Assembly (NCBI RefSeq): GCF_018614135.1
Contig: NZ_JAGGOW010000040.1
Coordinates: 17,414 to 81,413 of the forward strand
DNA: 64,000 nucleotides
Direction: 5' to 3'
From: Streptomyces sp. ISL-66
GTDB lineage: Bacteria; Actinomycetota; Actinomycetes; Streptomycetales; Streptomycetaceae
This document shows, piece by piece, positions 33,622 to 41,570 of this stretch. A program made the position numbers and the translations under genes. The first letter of the stretch is position 1; the number at the start of each line of letters is the position of its first letter. Under the pieces are notes generated by a model, which was not told the origin of the DNA, made no database searches, and saw nothing but the letters and a program-made list of their open reading frames with translations.

Positions 33622-34722
33622 ATGCCAGCCAACCCTCAAGACGCGCTGCCGATCCGGCTCAACGTCGACGACAGCGACTCCCCGTCGGACGTCGTCGACG
33701 CGCTGTTCCTCGGCCGCTTCGCGTCCGGCGAGCAGCCCTACTCGCACAGCGTCTCGATCGAGCGGGTGAAGGCGGGCGCGACGCTCCTGCCGCCCCAGGC
33801 CACCGTGTTGCGCTCAGCGCGCGACACCGACCGCAGCGCGACGCTCGCCGAGGGCGAGGGATGGACCATGCTCGTCTCCCGCTGGAGCCGGGGCGCGGAC
33901 GTCACCGTCACGGCCGTCAGCGACGAACTCGCCGCCGGAGTGCTCGACGAGGCCACGGACGGGGCGCAGGACGAGCCCGAACCGCAGCCCGAGAACGTCA
34001 CCATGGGGTTCTGGTACGTCTCCCCGCGCCGCGGCCCGTACCGCACGACCCGGCAGATCGCGGCCGGGACCTGGGCCGAGGTGCGGCCCAACTACACGGC
34101 CCCGGTGGCCGGGGCGATGGACCGGCTGATGAAGGTCACCCCGGACGACATCTCGGGCCGACTGCTCCTGCTGCACGGCCCGCCGGGCACGGGCAAGACC
34201 TCCGCGCTGCGCACGCTCGCGCGGTCCTGGCGGGACTGGTGCCAGGTGGACTGCGTGCTGGACCCGGAGCGGCTGTTCAACGACGTCGGCTACCTGATGG
34301 ACATCGCGATCGGCGAGGACGAGGGCACGGCGAAGGGCCGTTGGCGGCTGCTGCTGCTGGAGGACTGCGACGAGCTGATCCGCGGCGAGGCCCGGCACAC
34401 CGCCGGGCAGGCGCTGTCCCGGCTGCTCAACCTCACGGACGGGCTGCTCGGCCAGGGGCGCAACGTACTGGTGGGCGTAACGACCAACGAGGACCTGGAG
34501 CGGCTCCACCCGGCCGTGGTCCGGCCGGGCCGCTGCCTGGCCCGGATCGAGGTCGGCCGGCTGACGCACCGCGAGGCCGTGGACTGGCTCGGCACGGACG
34601 AGGGCATCTCCCGCGAGGGCGCGACGCTGGCGGAGCTCTACGCCCTGCGCCGCGGCGCGACGGGCCCCGCGGCCCTACTGCCGCCGCAGAGCCAGGACTC
34701 CGAGGCGGGGCTGTACCTGTAG
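33622..34722 (+). CDS. DUF5925-AAA family ATPase
   Basis: A 366-aa cytoplasmic protein typical of streptomycetes. Residues 1-160 form the DUF5925 region (LPIRLNVDDSDSPSDVVDALFLGRFASGEQPY). The AAA module has Walker A GPPGTGKTS (about 186-194), Walker B LLLLEDCDEL (about 241-250), a sensor-1 Thr-Asn in VGVTTNED and arginine-finger-like VVRPGRC. ATG 33622 matches the usual family N terminus; ATG 33613 is possible. Function unknown; remodelling of a protein partner is expected from the fold. Confidence 0.88.
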   Translation: MPANPQDALPIRLNVDDSDSPSDVVDALFLGRFASGEQPYSHSVSIERVKAGATLLPPQATVLRSARDTDRSATLAEGEGWTMLVSRWSRGADVTVTAVSDELAAGVLDEATDGAQDEPEPQPENVTMGFWYVSPRRGPYRTTRQIAAGTWAEVRPNYTAPVAGAMDRLMKVTPDDISGRLLLLHGPPGTGKTSALRTLARSWRDWCQVDCVLDPERLFNDVGYLMDIAIGEDEGTAKGRWRLLLLEDCDELIRGEARHTAGQALSRLLNLTDGLLGQGRNVLVGVTTNEDLERLHPAVVRPGRCLARIEVGRLTHREAVDWLGTDEGISREGATLAELYALRRGATGPAALLPPQSQDSEAGLYL

Positions 34723-34860
34723 GGCCCGGCGGGCGGGGTGCGCGAGATGCGCCGGGCCGGCGCGCGGGGCGACGACAATGGGGGCGCGGCCCGAAGCCCG
34801 CCCCCGTCGGCCGTGTACACCCGTGCCACACCCGGGGGCCCACGAACAGGAGAACCCACC

Positions 34861-35403
34861 GTGCTCGAACCGGCGCAGGAGAACCCCTACCCCGACAGCC
34901 ACGTCCTCGGTGAGGGTCCCGAGCCGCATCCACAACTCCAGCCGGTGCTGGGCCTCATCGGGCGCTGGCACGGGCGGGGAAGCGGTGAGTACCCGACCCT
35001 GGAGCAGGGCTTCCGGTACGAGCAGGAGATCACCTTCGGCCACGACGGCAGGCCCTTCCTCTGCTACGAGTCGCGCGCGTGGCTCGTCGACGGGTCCGGG
35101 AAGGCCCTGCGCCCCGCGGGGCGGGAGACCGGGTGGTGGCGGATCCTGCCGGACGCCTCCATCGAGGCCACGCTCGCCCACCCGACGGGAATCGTCGAGA
35201 CGTACGTCGGGCGCGTGTCCGGCACGGAGATCGAGATGGCGACGGACACGGTGGGGCTGACCCCCCGGGCCAAGGAGGTGACCGGCATGCGGCGCCGGTA
35301 CGTGCTCCAGAACGGCGAGCTGACGATCGAGCAGGACATGGCCGCGGTGGGACAGCCCATGCAGCACCACCTCCGCGCGCGGCTGCTGCGGCGCAAGGGC
35401 TGA
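34861..35403 (+). CDS. Nitrobindin-like heme-binding beta-barrel protein (THAP4/DUF1794)
   Basis: A 180-aa ten-stranded beta-barrel of the fatty-acid-binding-protein-like nitrobindin family. The signature GRWHGRGSGEYPTL begins the barrel, and the C-terminal MQHHLRARLLRR carries the expected axial heme His. Homologues bind ferric heme and isomerise peroxynitrite to nitrate. GTG 34861 follows AGGAGAACCCACC. It is monocistronic and convergent with a GntR gene. Confidence 0.9.
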   Translation: MLEPAQENPYPDSHVLGEGPEPHPQLQPVLGLIGRWHGRGSGEYPTLEQGFRYEQEITFGHDGRPFLCYESRAWLVDGSGKALRPAGRETGWWRILPDASIEATLAHPTGIVETYVGRVSGTEIEMATDTVGLTPRAKEVTGMRRRYVLQNGELTIEQDMAAVGQPMQHHLRARLLRRKG

Positions 35404-35438
35404 CCCCCGCGGGGCGCCGGACGCCGGGTCAGGGGGTG

Positions 35439-35495
35439 CGGGTGCCGGTCGGCAGGGGTGTCAGCCGTCACGGGTGCCGGTCGGCAGGGGTGTCA
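35439..35495. repeat. 25-bp direct repeat between convergent genes
   Basis: CGGGTGCCGGTCGGCAGGGG plus TGTCA occurs at 35439-35463 and again at 35471-35495. A looser third partial copy follows. It sits in the spacer between the nitrobindin and GntR genes; no hairpin terminator is obvious there. Confidence 0.75.
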
Positions 35496-35524
35496 CCCGG
35501 CAGGGGCACCAGCCCGCAGGGGTA

Positions 35525-35917
35525 TCAGCCGGCGTACCGCGCGCGCAGCGCGTCCAGCGCCGCCGCCACCGCTTCGTCGAAGGTCAGGCCCAGCCGCCGC
35601 GCCCGCTCCGCATAGGCCTGCGCGGCGGCGGCCGCCTCCCGGGCCGCGCCGTCGCCCGCCGCCGCGACGAAGCTGCCGCCCCGGCCCCGCGTCTCGATCA
35701 CCCCGTCCGACTCCAGCGCCCGGTACGCCTTCGCGACCGTGTTCGCCGCCAGCCCGAGCTCCTCCGCGAGTCCGCGCACGGTGGGCAGTTTGAAGCCGAC
35801 CGGCAGCCGACCGGCCCGCGCGCCCTCGGCGATCTGGGCGCGCAACTGCTCGTACGGGGCGGCCGCGCCGGCCGCCGCGTCGATCCGGATCTTCAGGTTC
35901 GTGGAAGTCGAGGTCAC
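35525..35917 (-). CDS. YtrA-subfamily GntR regulator
   Basis: A 130-aa short GntR protein: winged helix-turn-helix APYEQLRAQIAEGARAGRLPVGFKLPTVRGLAEELGLAANTVAKAYRAL followed only by a short helical tail, as in YtrA types that control membrane or transporter genes. GTG 35917 is preceded by GACAAT at 6 nt and has no ribosome binding site, so it may be leaderless; ATG 35935 is an alternative. It is divergent from the GNAT gene across a repeat-rich spacer. Confidence 0.9.
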   Translation of the reverse strand: MTSTSTNLKIRIDAAAGAAAPYEQLRAQIAEGARAGRLPVGFKLPTVRGLAEELGLAANTVAKAYRALESDGVIETRGRGGSFVAAAGDGAAREAAAAAQAYAERARRLGLTFDEAVAAALDALRARYAG

Positions 35918-35939
35918 ACCCCGATTGTCCCCCATCGGC

Positions 35940-36115
35940 CCCGGCCCCGACCCTGAGACCGGCCCGGACCCGCCCCGGACCCCGGTCCGTGCGCACCCCG
36001 CACACCGCCCCGCACGCGCCCCGGACACCGCCCCGCAGGCGCCCCGCACGCACCCCGGACGCGCCCCGGACGCGCCCCGGACCCCGCTCCGACACCGGTC
36101 TGGACACGCGCCGCG
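35940..36115. repeat. CGCCCCGGAC-type repeats in a divergent promoter region
   Basis: About ten imperfect copies of a 10-12 bp unit built on GCGCCCCGGAC(A/G)C fill the space between gntR and the GNAT gene. No gene is evident. The GNAT promoter itself is the TACCGT at 36171-36176. Confidence 0.7.
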
Positions 36116-36170
36116 GCGCCACGCCCGCACCGGCGGCGAAAATCGAAGGCGCGCGCACCCCTCGCACCCC

Positions 36171-36176
36171 TACCGT
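36171..36176 (+). promoter_or_regulatory. Leaderless -10 element of the GNAT gene
   Basis: TACCGT lies 7 nt before ATG 36184, and there is no ribosome binding site. Confidence 0.45.
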
Positions 36177-36183
36177 CGCGCAC

Positions 36184-37131
36184 ATGAGCCCGAGCATTCG
36201 CGACCTGCGCCCGAACGACCCTGAGGACAGCGAGTCCATCGTGAGGGTGCGCCGCGCGGCCCTCCCCTTCATGATCAGCTCCGCCCCGGGAGTGGCCTTC
36301 GAGGTGACTTCCGCGCACCCCGACAAGCGCTACCGCCTCCTCGTCGCCGAGACCGGCGACGGCCGGGTCATCGGCACCGCGCAGGTCGGCATCGCCTACA
36401 ACAGCCCCGTCCCCGGCCAGGGCTTCGTCAACACCTACGTGGATCCCGCGGCGCGCGGGCTCGGCGCCGGGAGCGCCCTGCTGCGCGCCGCCGAGGAGCA
36501 CCTCGCCGCCGAGGGCGCGAAGGACTCGTACGCCTGGGTGCTCGACGAGCCGCCCCACCGCGCCTTCGCCGAGCGCCACGGGTACCGCGCCTCCCGCTCC
36601 GCGCACTTCCTCCGCCTCGACCTGGCCTCGGCCGCGCTGCCCACGCTCCCCGGGACCCTGCCGGCCGGTGTCGAGCTGCGCCCCGGTTCGGCCTACGCCG
36701 CCGATCCGCGCCCGCTCTTCGAGGCGGATGCCGCGGCTTCGCTCGACGAACCGGGCGACGTGACGGTCGAGTTCGACGACTACGAGGACTGGCTGCGGCA
36801 CACCTGGAACAACCCGTACCTCGACCACGAGCTCACCACCGTCGTGCTGGTCGACGGCGGGGTCGCCGCCTTCACCGCTGCCCACACCGACGGCGCGACC
36901 CGCTACTCCTCCGCCATGACCGGCACCCTGCGCGCGTTCCGCGGCCGCGGGCTGGCCAAGCTCGCCAAGACCGACTCGCTGCTCCGGGCCCGCGCGGCCG
37001 GCTACACGGAGGCGTTCACCGGCAACGACACCGGCAATGCCCCGATGCTCGCCGTCAACACCTGGTTCGGGTACGAGATCTGCGCCACCGAGACCCGCTT
37101 CGCCAAGCCCCTCGCCCCGTCCGCCGACTGA
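36184..37131 (+). CDS. Tandem-domain GNAT N-acetyltransferase
   Basis: A 315-aa protein with two GNAT folds. The first has the acetyl-CoA loop region VDPAARGLGAGSALL near residue 90; the second has LRAFRGRGLAKLAK near residue 260 followed by FTGNDTGNAPMLAVNTWFGY. Such double-GNAT proteins include mycothiol synthase relatives and small-molecule acetyltransferases, but nothing here singles out a substrate. ATG 36184 is consistent with a leaderless promoter. It lies 51 bp ahead of a DUF402 gene. Confidence 0.88.
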   Translation: MSPSIRDLRPNDPEDSESIVRVRRAALPFMISSAPGVAFEVTSAHPDKRYRLLVAETGDGRVIGTAQVGIAYNSPVPGQGFVNTYVDPAARGLGAGSALLRAAEEHLAAEGAKDSYAWVLDEPPHRAFAERHGYRASRSAHFLRLDLASAALPTLPGTLPAGVELRPGSAYAADPRPLFEADAAASLDEPGDVTVEFDDYEDWLRHTWNNPYLDHELTTVVLVDGGVAAFTAAHTDGATRYSSAMTGTLRAFRGRGLAKLAKTDSLLRARAAGYTEAFTGNDTGNAPMLAVNTWFGYEICATETRFAKPLAPSAD

Positions 37132-37161
37132 ACGACCGGACGACCGGACGACCGGACGACC
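37132..37161 (+). repeat. 8-bp tandem repeat ACGACCGG
   Basis: Three perfect copies and one partial copy of ACGACCGG directly follow the GNAT stop codon and precede the DUF402 gene. Confidence 0.8.
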
Positions 37162-37182
37162 AAGAGCAAAGGATCCACCCCG

Positions 37183-37665
37183 ATGACCGACCGGTTCACC
37201 GTCACCCTCACCAAGGCGGGCCGCACCAAGATCAGCTACCCGGCGGAGCTGGTCGCCGATACCGGCACCCGGATCACCGTACGGGCGCCCTGGGCGGCCG
37301 AAGGAGTGCGGGACTTCGGGTTCGTGCGCTTCGAGCCGGGCGACGTGTTCACCGAGCACTTCTGGCGCGACCGCTGGTACGCGGTCAAGGAGGTGCGGAC
37401 CGGGGGGGGCCTCCTCAAGGGCTGGTACTGCGACGTGACCCGGCCCGCGGTGGTGACGGACGGCGCGATCCTGGTCGAGGACCTGGACCTGGACCTGTGG
37501 GTGTCGGCGGACGGCTCCGAGGTACTGCGCCTGGACGAGGACGAGTTCGCCGAGAGCGGGCTCGCGGACGCCGACCCCGCCGCGGCCGCCGCGGCCGTAC
37601 GGGCGCTGGATTCCCTGGAGGCGCAGGCCCGTTCGGCGGCCGGACTGGGCGCGCTGCTGTCCTGA
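37183..37665 (+). CDS. DUF402-domain protein
   Basis: A 160-aa protein with the DUF402 (FomD-like) pattern: FEPGDVFTEHFWRDRWYAVKEV, KGWYCDVTRPAV and VEDLDLDLWVSADG..VLRLDEDEF, where the acidic residues could bind a metal. FomD in fosfomycin biosynthesis hydrolyses a CMP ester, so phosphoanhydride or nucleotide hydrolysis is a possible role. ATG 37183 follows AAAGGATC. It probably shares a transcript with the GNAT gene. Confidence 0.85.
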   Translation: MTDRFTVTLTKAGRTKISYPAELVADTGTRITVRAPWAAEGVRDFGFVRFEPGDVFTEHFWRDRWYAVKEVRTGGGLLKGWYCDVTRPAVVTDGAILVEDLDLDLWVSADGSEVLRLDEDEFAESGLADADPAAAAAAVRALDSLEAQARSAAGLGALLS

Positions 37666-37926
37666 GGTACGGGGTTTGCCCCGGTTCCGGACGGGATCCG
37701 ACCCGGTTCCTGTGGCCCCGCTTAGCGGTTCCTTAACGGGGCCCTAAGGATCGGCTCCGGGGGGCCGAAGTCGGCGAAACGCCGGGTGCGGGCGGTTAGT
37801 TTGGCTGGGCCAGGGAGGGCCGGAGGCGGCGCCGCGCACCCGTGAGGGGCGGCGCCGCCCAGCCTCGGCCCCCTGGTGCACCCCAGACTCGCGCTGCCCC
37901 GTGCCGCGCCCCGGAGGAGATCCACC
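37666..37926 (+). other. Intergenic region and leader of the LPMO gene
   Basis: No gene is seen. It holds TCCTTA (37730-37735) paired with TAAGGA (37745-37750), and a GGCGGCGCC/GGCGCCGCC hairpin (37826-37834 with 37851-37859) in the probable LPMO leader. I found no DasR-type site. Confidence 0.5.
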
Positions 37927-39027
37927 ATGTCCGCACGCCGTACCGCCGCCCGTATCGCCGCCGCCGGTTTCGCCCCCCTCGCGGTGGCCTCGTACGCCGT
38001 CTCGTCGGCGGCCGCCCACGGTTCGATGACGGACCCGGTCAGCCGGGTGGCGGCGTGCTACGCGGAGGGCCCGGAGGCCCCGAAGTCCGCGGCCTGCAAG
38101 GCGGCGGTCGCGGCGAGCGGGTCGCAGGCGTTCTACGACTGGAACGCGGTGAACATCGCCAACGCGGCCGGGCAGAGCAAGTCCCTGATCCCGGACGGGC
38201 AGCTGTGCTCGGCGGGCAACAGCAAGTACAAGGGGCTGGACCTGGCGCGCGCCGACTGGCCGGCGAGCCCGCTGGCCCCGGGCGCGCACACCTTCCGCTA
38301 CAAGGGGACCGCCCCGCACAAGGGCTCCTTCGAGCTGTACGTGACGAAGGACGGCTACGACCCGTCGAAGCCGCTGAAGTGGTCGGACCTGGAACCGGCG
38401 CCGTTCGTGAAGGTCACCGATCCGGGGATGCGGAACGGCGAGTACGTGTTCTCCGGCACCGTCCCGAACAAGACCGGCCGGCACCTGGTCTACAGCGTCT
38501 GGCAGCGCTCGGACAGCCCGGAGGCCTTCTACTCCTGCTCGGACGTGGTCTTCGGCAAGGACAACGGCGGGAGCGGCGCCGGTACGGGTACGGGTACGGG
38601 TACGGGTACGGGTACGGGTACGGGTACGGGGAGCACGGGCGGCGCCGGAACGGGCGGCACGAACGGCAAGCCGACCACGCAGCCGGGTTCCAAGCCCTCC
38701 GGCCTGCCCTCGGACGCGCCCTCCGCTGCCCAGCCGTCGGAACAGCCGTCGGAACAGCCGTCGGCCCCCACGGACCAGCAGATCGCCGCCGGCGCGGGCA
38801 AGTCCACGGTGGAGCACAACGGCCACGGGGACAACGACCCGAAGACGAACGCCCAGGCCGCCCCGTCCCCGGTCCCCTCGCGGAGCGAGGCCGACCTCGC
38901 GGAGACGGGCGGCAGCAGCGCCACCCCGGCGATCGCGATCGCCGGGGCCGGCGTCCTGGCCATCGGTGCGGCCGTGCTCTTCGGGCTGGCCCGCCGCCGT
39001 GGAACGCCGGGCCGCCACGGCCGCTGA
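37927..39027 (+). CDS. AA10 lytic polysaccharide monooxygenase with sortase anchor
   Basis: A 366-aa copper enzyme that cleaves chitin or cellulose oxidatively. The signal peptide ends AAA|H, so His31 becomes the N-terminal copper ligand (HGSMTDPVSR); the second histidine-brace ligand is probably His131 in APHKGSF. The AA10 domain ends near residue 218. A Gly-Thr dipeptide linker and a Pro/Ser-rich stalk lead to LAETG (324-328), a membrane helix and RRR: a class E sortase signal. ATG 37927 follows GGAGGAG. Anchored, not free, LPMO is the interesting point. Confidence 0.93.
   Translation: MSARRTAARIAAAGFAPLAVASYAVSSAAAHGSMTDPVSRVAACYAEGPEAPKSAACKAAVAASGSQAFYDWNAVNIANAAGQSKSLIPDGQLCSAGNSKYKGLDLARADWPASPLAPGAHTFRYKGTAPHKGSFELYVTKDGYDPSKPLKWSDLEPAPFVKVTDPGMRNGEYVFSGTVPNKTGRHLVYSVWQRSDSPEAFYSCSDVVFGKDNGGSGAGTGTGTGTGTGTGTGTGSTGGAGTGGTNGKPTTQPGSKPSGLPSDAPSAAQPSEQPSEQPSAPTDQQIAAGAGKSTVEHNGHGDNDPKTNAQAAPSPVPSRSEADLAETGGSSATPAIAIAGAGVLAIGAAVLFGLARRRGTPGRHGR
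38581..38630 (+). repeat. GGTACG hexanucleotide run coding for Gly-Thr linker
   Basis: Eight perfect copies of GGTACG plus GG encode (Gly-Thr)8-Gly between the LPMO domain and the stalk. A perfect run of this kind can gain or lose dipeptides by slippage without shifting frame. Confidence 0.9.
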
Positions 39028-39105
39028 CGGCGGTGACGGACACCAGCGACCGCTGATGGCTGCCGACAGTGAACAGGGGGCTGCCGGCAGCCGTCAGCGG
39101 GGAGG

Positions 39106-39143
39106 GGGGCGGCCGTCCGGAACGATCACCGGACGGCCGCCCC
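39106..39143. terminator. Bidirectional terminator between LPMO and lipase genes
   Basis: GGGGCGGCCGTCCGG (39106-39120) and CCGGACGGCCGCCCC (39129-39143) form a perfect 15-bp stem with an 8-nt loop, 6 bp beyond the lipase stop and 78 bp beyond the LPMO stop. Confidence 0.8.
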
Positions 39144-39149
39144 GTGGCG

Positions 39150-40010
39150 TCAGGCGAAGACCGACGCGCAGGTGGTCCGCTCGGCGTGTGCCGGATCGAG
39201 GGCGTTGACGGCCTCGTGCCAGGCGATCCGGTCGGTGAGGCCGATGGCCACGTGCTCCGACAGGTCCACCGCGCACAGGTCCTGGAGCAGCACGTTGCGG
39301 ACGTTCGGCCCGTCGAGGAACTGGCTCCGGTACGGGGTGACCACCTCGTCGTAGCGGGTGGCGATCACCGTGTACGTGACCCCGGGGACGGTGTCCCCGC
39401 CGGCGTTCAGCTTGTTCTGGAAGGCGGATCCGGCGATCTGGTCGGCGAGCCCGGGTGTGGCGGCGCTGATCAGGTCCTCGGCTCCGGGGAAGTACGGGAG
39501 CAGCTGGGTGAGCCCGTTGAGGGTGGTCCCGTGGTTGTCGGGGGCGAGGCCGACCAGGGCGTTGACCTTGGCGCCGCCGCCGAGGAACTTCAGGTAGTAG
39601 CGGGGCATCATGCCGCCCTGGGAGTGGCCGACGATGTCCGTCTTGGCCGCCCCGGTGGAGGCGAGCACCTTGTCCACGAAGGTGTCGAGCTGGCCGGCCG
39701 ACTGGTCGATGGGACCGAGCCCGTTGAAGAGGGGTACTCCGGGCAGCTGCCCGTAGTCGAGGGAGTAGACGCAGTAGCCCCGGTGGACGAGGTACGGCGC
39801 GAAGCCGAGCCAGTTGTCCACGGAGTTCCCGAAGGTCCCGTGGACCAGGACGACGGGGCGGGGGTGGGCGGCGGACGGTTTGCAGGACCAGTTGTTCCAG
39901 CCGCTGCTCGGCGCCGAGGCGGCCTGGGCCGCGCCGGTGGGGGCGACGAGTGCGGCAGCGGTCAGGGTGAGGACGGCCAGCGGGCGGAGCAGGCGTCTCC
40001 AGGGCAGCAT
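39150..40010 (-). CDS. Secreted alpha/beta-hydrolase lipase (lipase class 2-like)
   Basis: A 286-aa secreted lipase. Signal peptide residues 1-30 end GAAQAAS. VVLVHGTFGNS forms the oxyanion hole, the nucleophile is Ser in DIVGHSQGGMM, and candidate Asp and His are in IATRYDEVV and DLSEHVAIG. Four Cys suggest disulphides. ATG 40010 follows AAGGAGATC. The closest family I recognise is the actinomycete triacylglycerol lipase group. It is convergent with the LPMO and divergent from a membrane-protein gene. Confidence 0.92.
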   Translation of the reverse strand: MLPWRRLLRPLAVLTLTAAALVAPTGAAQAASAPSSGWNNWSCKPSAAHPRPVVLVHGTFGNSVDNWLGFAPYLVHRGYCVYSLDYGQLPGVPLFNGLGPIDQSAGQLDTFVDKVLASTGAAKTDIVGHSQGGMMPRYYLKFLGGGAKVNALVGLAPDNHGTTLNGLTQLLPYFPGAEDLISAATPGLADQIAGSAFQNKLNAGGDTVPGVTYTVIATRYDEVVTPYRSQFLDGPNVRNVLLQDLCAVDLSEHVAIGLTDRIAWHEAVNALDPAHAERTTCASVFA

Positions 40011-40079
40011 CGTGTGATCTCCTTGCGGTTCAAGGGGAGTAACGAGGGATGGCGCGGGAAGTACGTGGGGGTTCATCCC

Positions 40080-40093
40080 GTGATCCGGATCAC
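40080..40093. promoter_or_regulatory. GTGATCCGGATCAC palindrome
   Basis: A perfect 14-bp palindrome in the 260-bp divergent region between the lipase and the membrane-protein gene, 70 bp upstream of the lipase start. It is a candidate operator. The rest of 40011-40270 has lower GC than its surroundings but no gene. Confidence 0.4.
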
Positions 40094-40270
40094 AAGGGGT
40101 GCTGCAGCCGCCAAATTACGGGCGAGTAGCAAAACTGGGAAGTTACGCGTCGGTAAAAGATGAGCCCGGTTCGGAATCGGAAGAGGACGAAGAGGACCGC
40201 CCGAAGCGTCCTTCATCCGTTCGGCCCACCCCTGCTGCGCCCGGTCCCCGGTGCGCCGAGCGTGTGAGAC

Positions 40271-41389
40271 ATGACCCAGCCCACCGGTACAGACGCAGGC
40301 CCGCCCCTCGGGTTCCTCGCCGAGATCAAGGACGCCGTGACCACCCGGGCCGCCCTGCTGGTCCTGGGCGTGCTCGCGCTCCAGCTCGCCTTCATCACCT
40401 CGTACATCGGCGCCTTCCATCACCCGCGGCCGAGCGGGATCCCCTTCGCCGTGGCCGCGCCCGCCGCGCCGGTCGCCGAGCGGTCCGCGCAGCAGCTCGA
40501 CACCCTGCCCGGCACACCGCTCGACGCCCGCACCGTCAGGGACGAGGCGGCCGCGGTCGAGCAGATCATGAACCGGCGGGTGGACGGCGCGCTGGTCATC
40601 GACCCGGCCGGCAAGACCGACAAGCTGCTGGTCGCGAGCGGCGCCGGGGCTTCCCTGTCGCAGGCCGTCGAGGAGATCGTCGGCCTCGTCGAGAGGAGCG
40701 GGGGCCGTACCGTCCGGGTCGTCGACGTGGCCCCGGTCACGGCCGGTGACGGGCGCGGCCTGAGCTCCTTCTACCTGGTCGTCGGCTGGTGCGTGGGCGG
40801 CTACCTGTGCGCCGCGATCCTCGCGATCAGCGCCGGCGCCCGCCCCGCGAACATCCACCGGGCCGTCATCCGGCTCGGCGCGCTGCTCGTATACGCGATC
40901 GCGGCCGGGCTGCTCGGCGCGGTCATCGCCGGCCCGGTCCTCGGGGCGCTGCCCGGCAGCATCACGGGCCTGTGGGGGCTGGGCACGCTGGTGGTCTTCG
41001 CGGTCGGCGCGATCACGCTGGCCTTCCAGGGCATCGCGGGCGTGATCGGCATCGGCCTGGCGATCCTGCTGGTGGTGGTCTTCGGCAATCCGAGCGCGGG
41101 CGGCGCCTATCCGTACCCGCTGCTGCCTCCGTTCTGGAAGGCCATCGGCCCGTGGCTGCCGCCGGGCGCCGGTACGTACGCCGCGCGCTCGATCGCGTAC
41201 TTCAAGGGCAATGACGTCACCGGGCCGCTGCTGGTCCTGAGCGGCTGGGCCGTGCTCGGCTCGGCCGTCACCCTGGCCTGCGCGGTGTTCCGCAGGGGCA
41301 GGGCCGGCGCGGCGGTGGGCAGCGGGCTCCCCGGCGGACCCGACGACGCGGACGTGTCCGGTGCGCCGTCGGAGGCGGGCGGCCGGTGA
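40271..41389 (+). CDS. YhgE/Pip-like (ABC-2 related) membrane protein
   Basis: A 372-aa protein with one N-terminal helix (RAALLVLGVLALQLAFITSYI), an extracytoplasmic domain of about 140 residues, then about five helices and a charged C-terminal tail. This layout is that of YhgE/Pip and DUF3533 proteins related to ABC-2 permeases; some work as phage receptors or in type VII-like export. No ATPase is adjacent. The start lacks a clear ribosome binding site. Function unknown. Confidence 0.78.
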   Translation: MTQPTGTDAGPPLGFLAEIKDAVTTRAALLVLGVLALQLAFITSYIGAFHHPRPSGIPFAVAAPAAPVAERSAQQLDTLPGTPLDARTVRDEAAAVEQIMNRRVDGALVIDPAGKTDKLLVASGAGASLSQAVEEIVGLVERSGGRTVRVVDVAPVTAGDGRGLSSFYLVVGWCVGGYLCAAILAISAGARPANIHRAVIRLGALLVYAIAAGLLGAVIAGPVLGALPGSITGLWGLGTLVVFAVGAITLAFQGIAGVIGIGLAILLVVVFGNPSAGGAYPYPLLPPFWKAIGPWLPPGAGTYAARSIAYFKGNDVTGPLLVLSGWAVLGSAVTLACAVFRRGRAGAAVGSGLPGGPDDADVSGAPSEAGGR

Positions 41390-41541
41390 ACCGTCCCGTC
41401 TCGCGCAACCTTCAGGGGCCGGCCGAACAGGCCGTATCCGTCCAGCGGATGGAGCCCGGCGTGCGGGACGCCCACGGCACCGCGGGAAGCGGCTGCTCGG
41501 CCGTATCCGCGCGTGCCCGGCGAGCGCCCGGGCGGGGACTG

Positions 41542-41568
41542 CGGTCCACGCGGTCCACGCGGTCCACG
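41542..41568. repeat. 9-bp tandem repeat CGGTCCACG
   Basis: Three perfect copies directly adjoin the amidohydrolase stop codon, in the spacer between convergent genes. Confidence 0.85.
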
Positions 41569-41570
41569 CG

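Noticed and set aside
37666..37926. DasR or other chitin-regulon operator before the LPMO
   Set aside because: No ACTGGTCTAGACCA-like sequence was found in the upstream region.
39069..40163. Plus-strand frame opposite the secreted lipase
   Set aside because: Val/Gly/Glu-rich shadow of the lipase gene; it also spans the bidirectional terminator.
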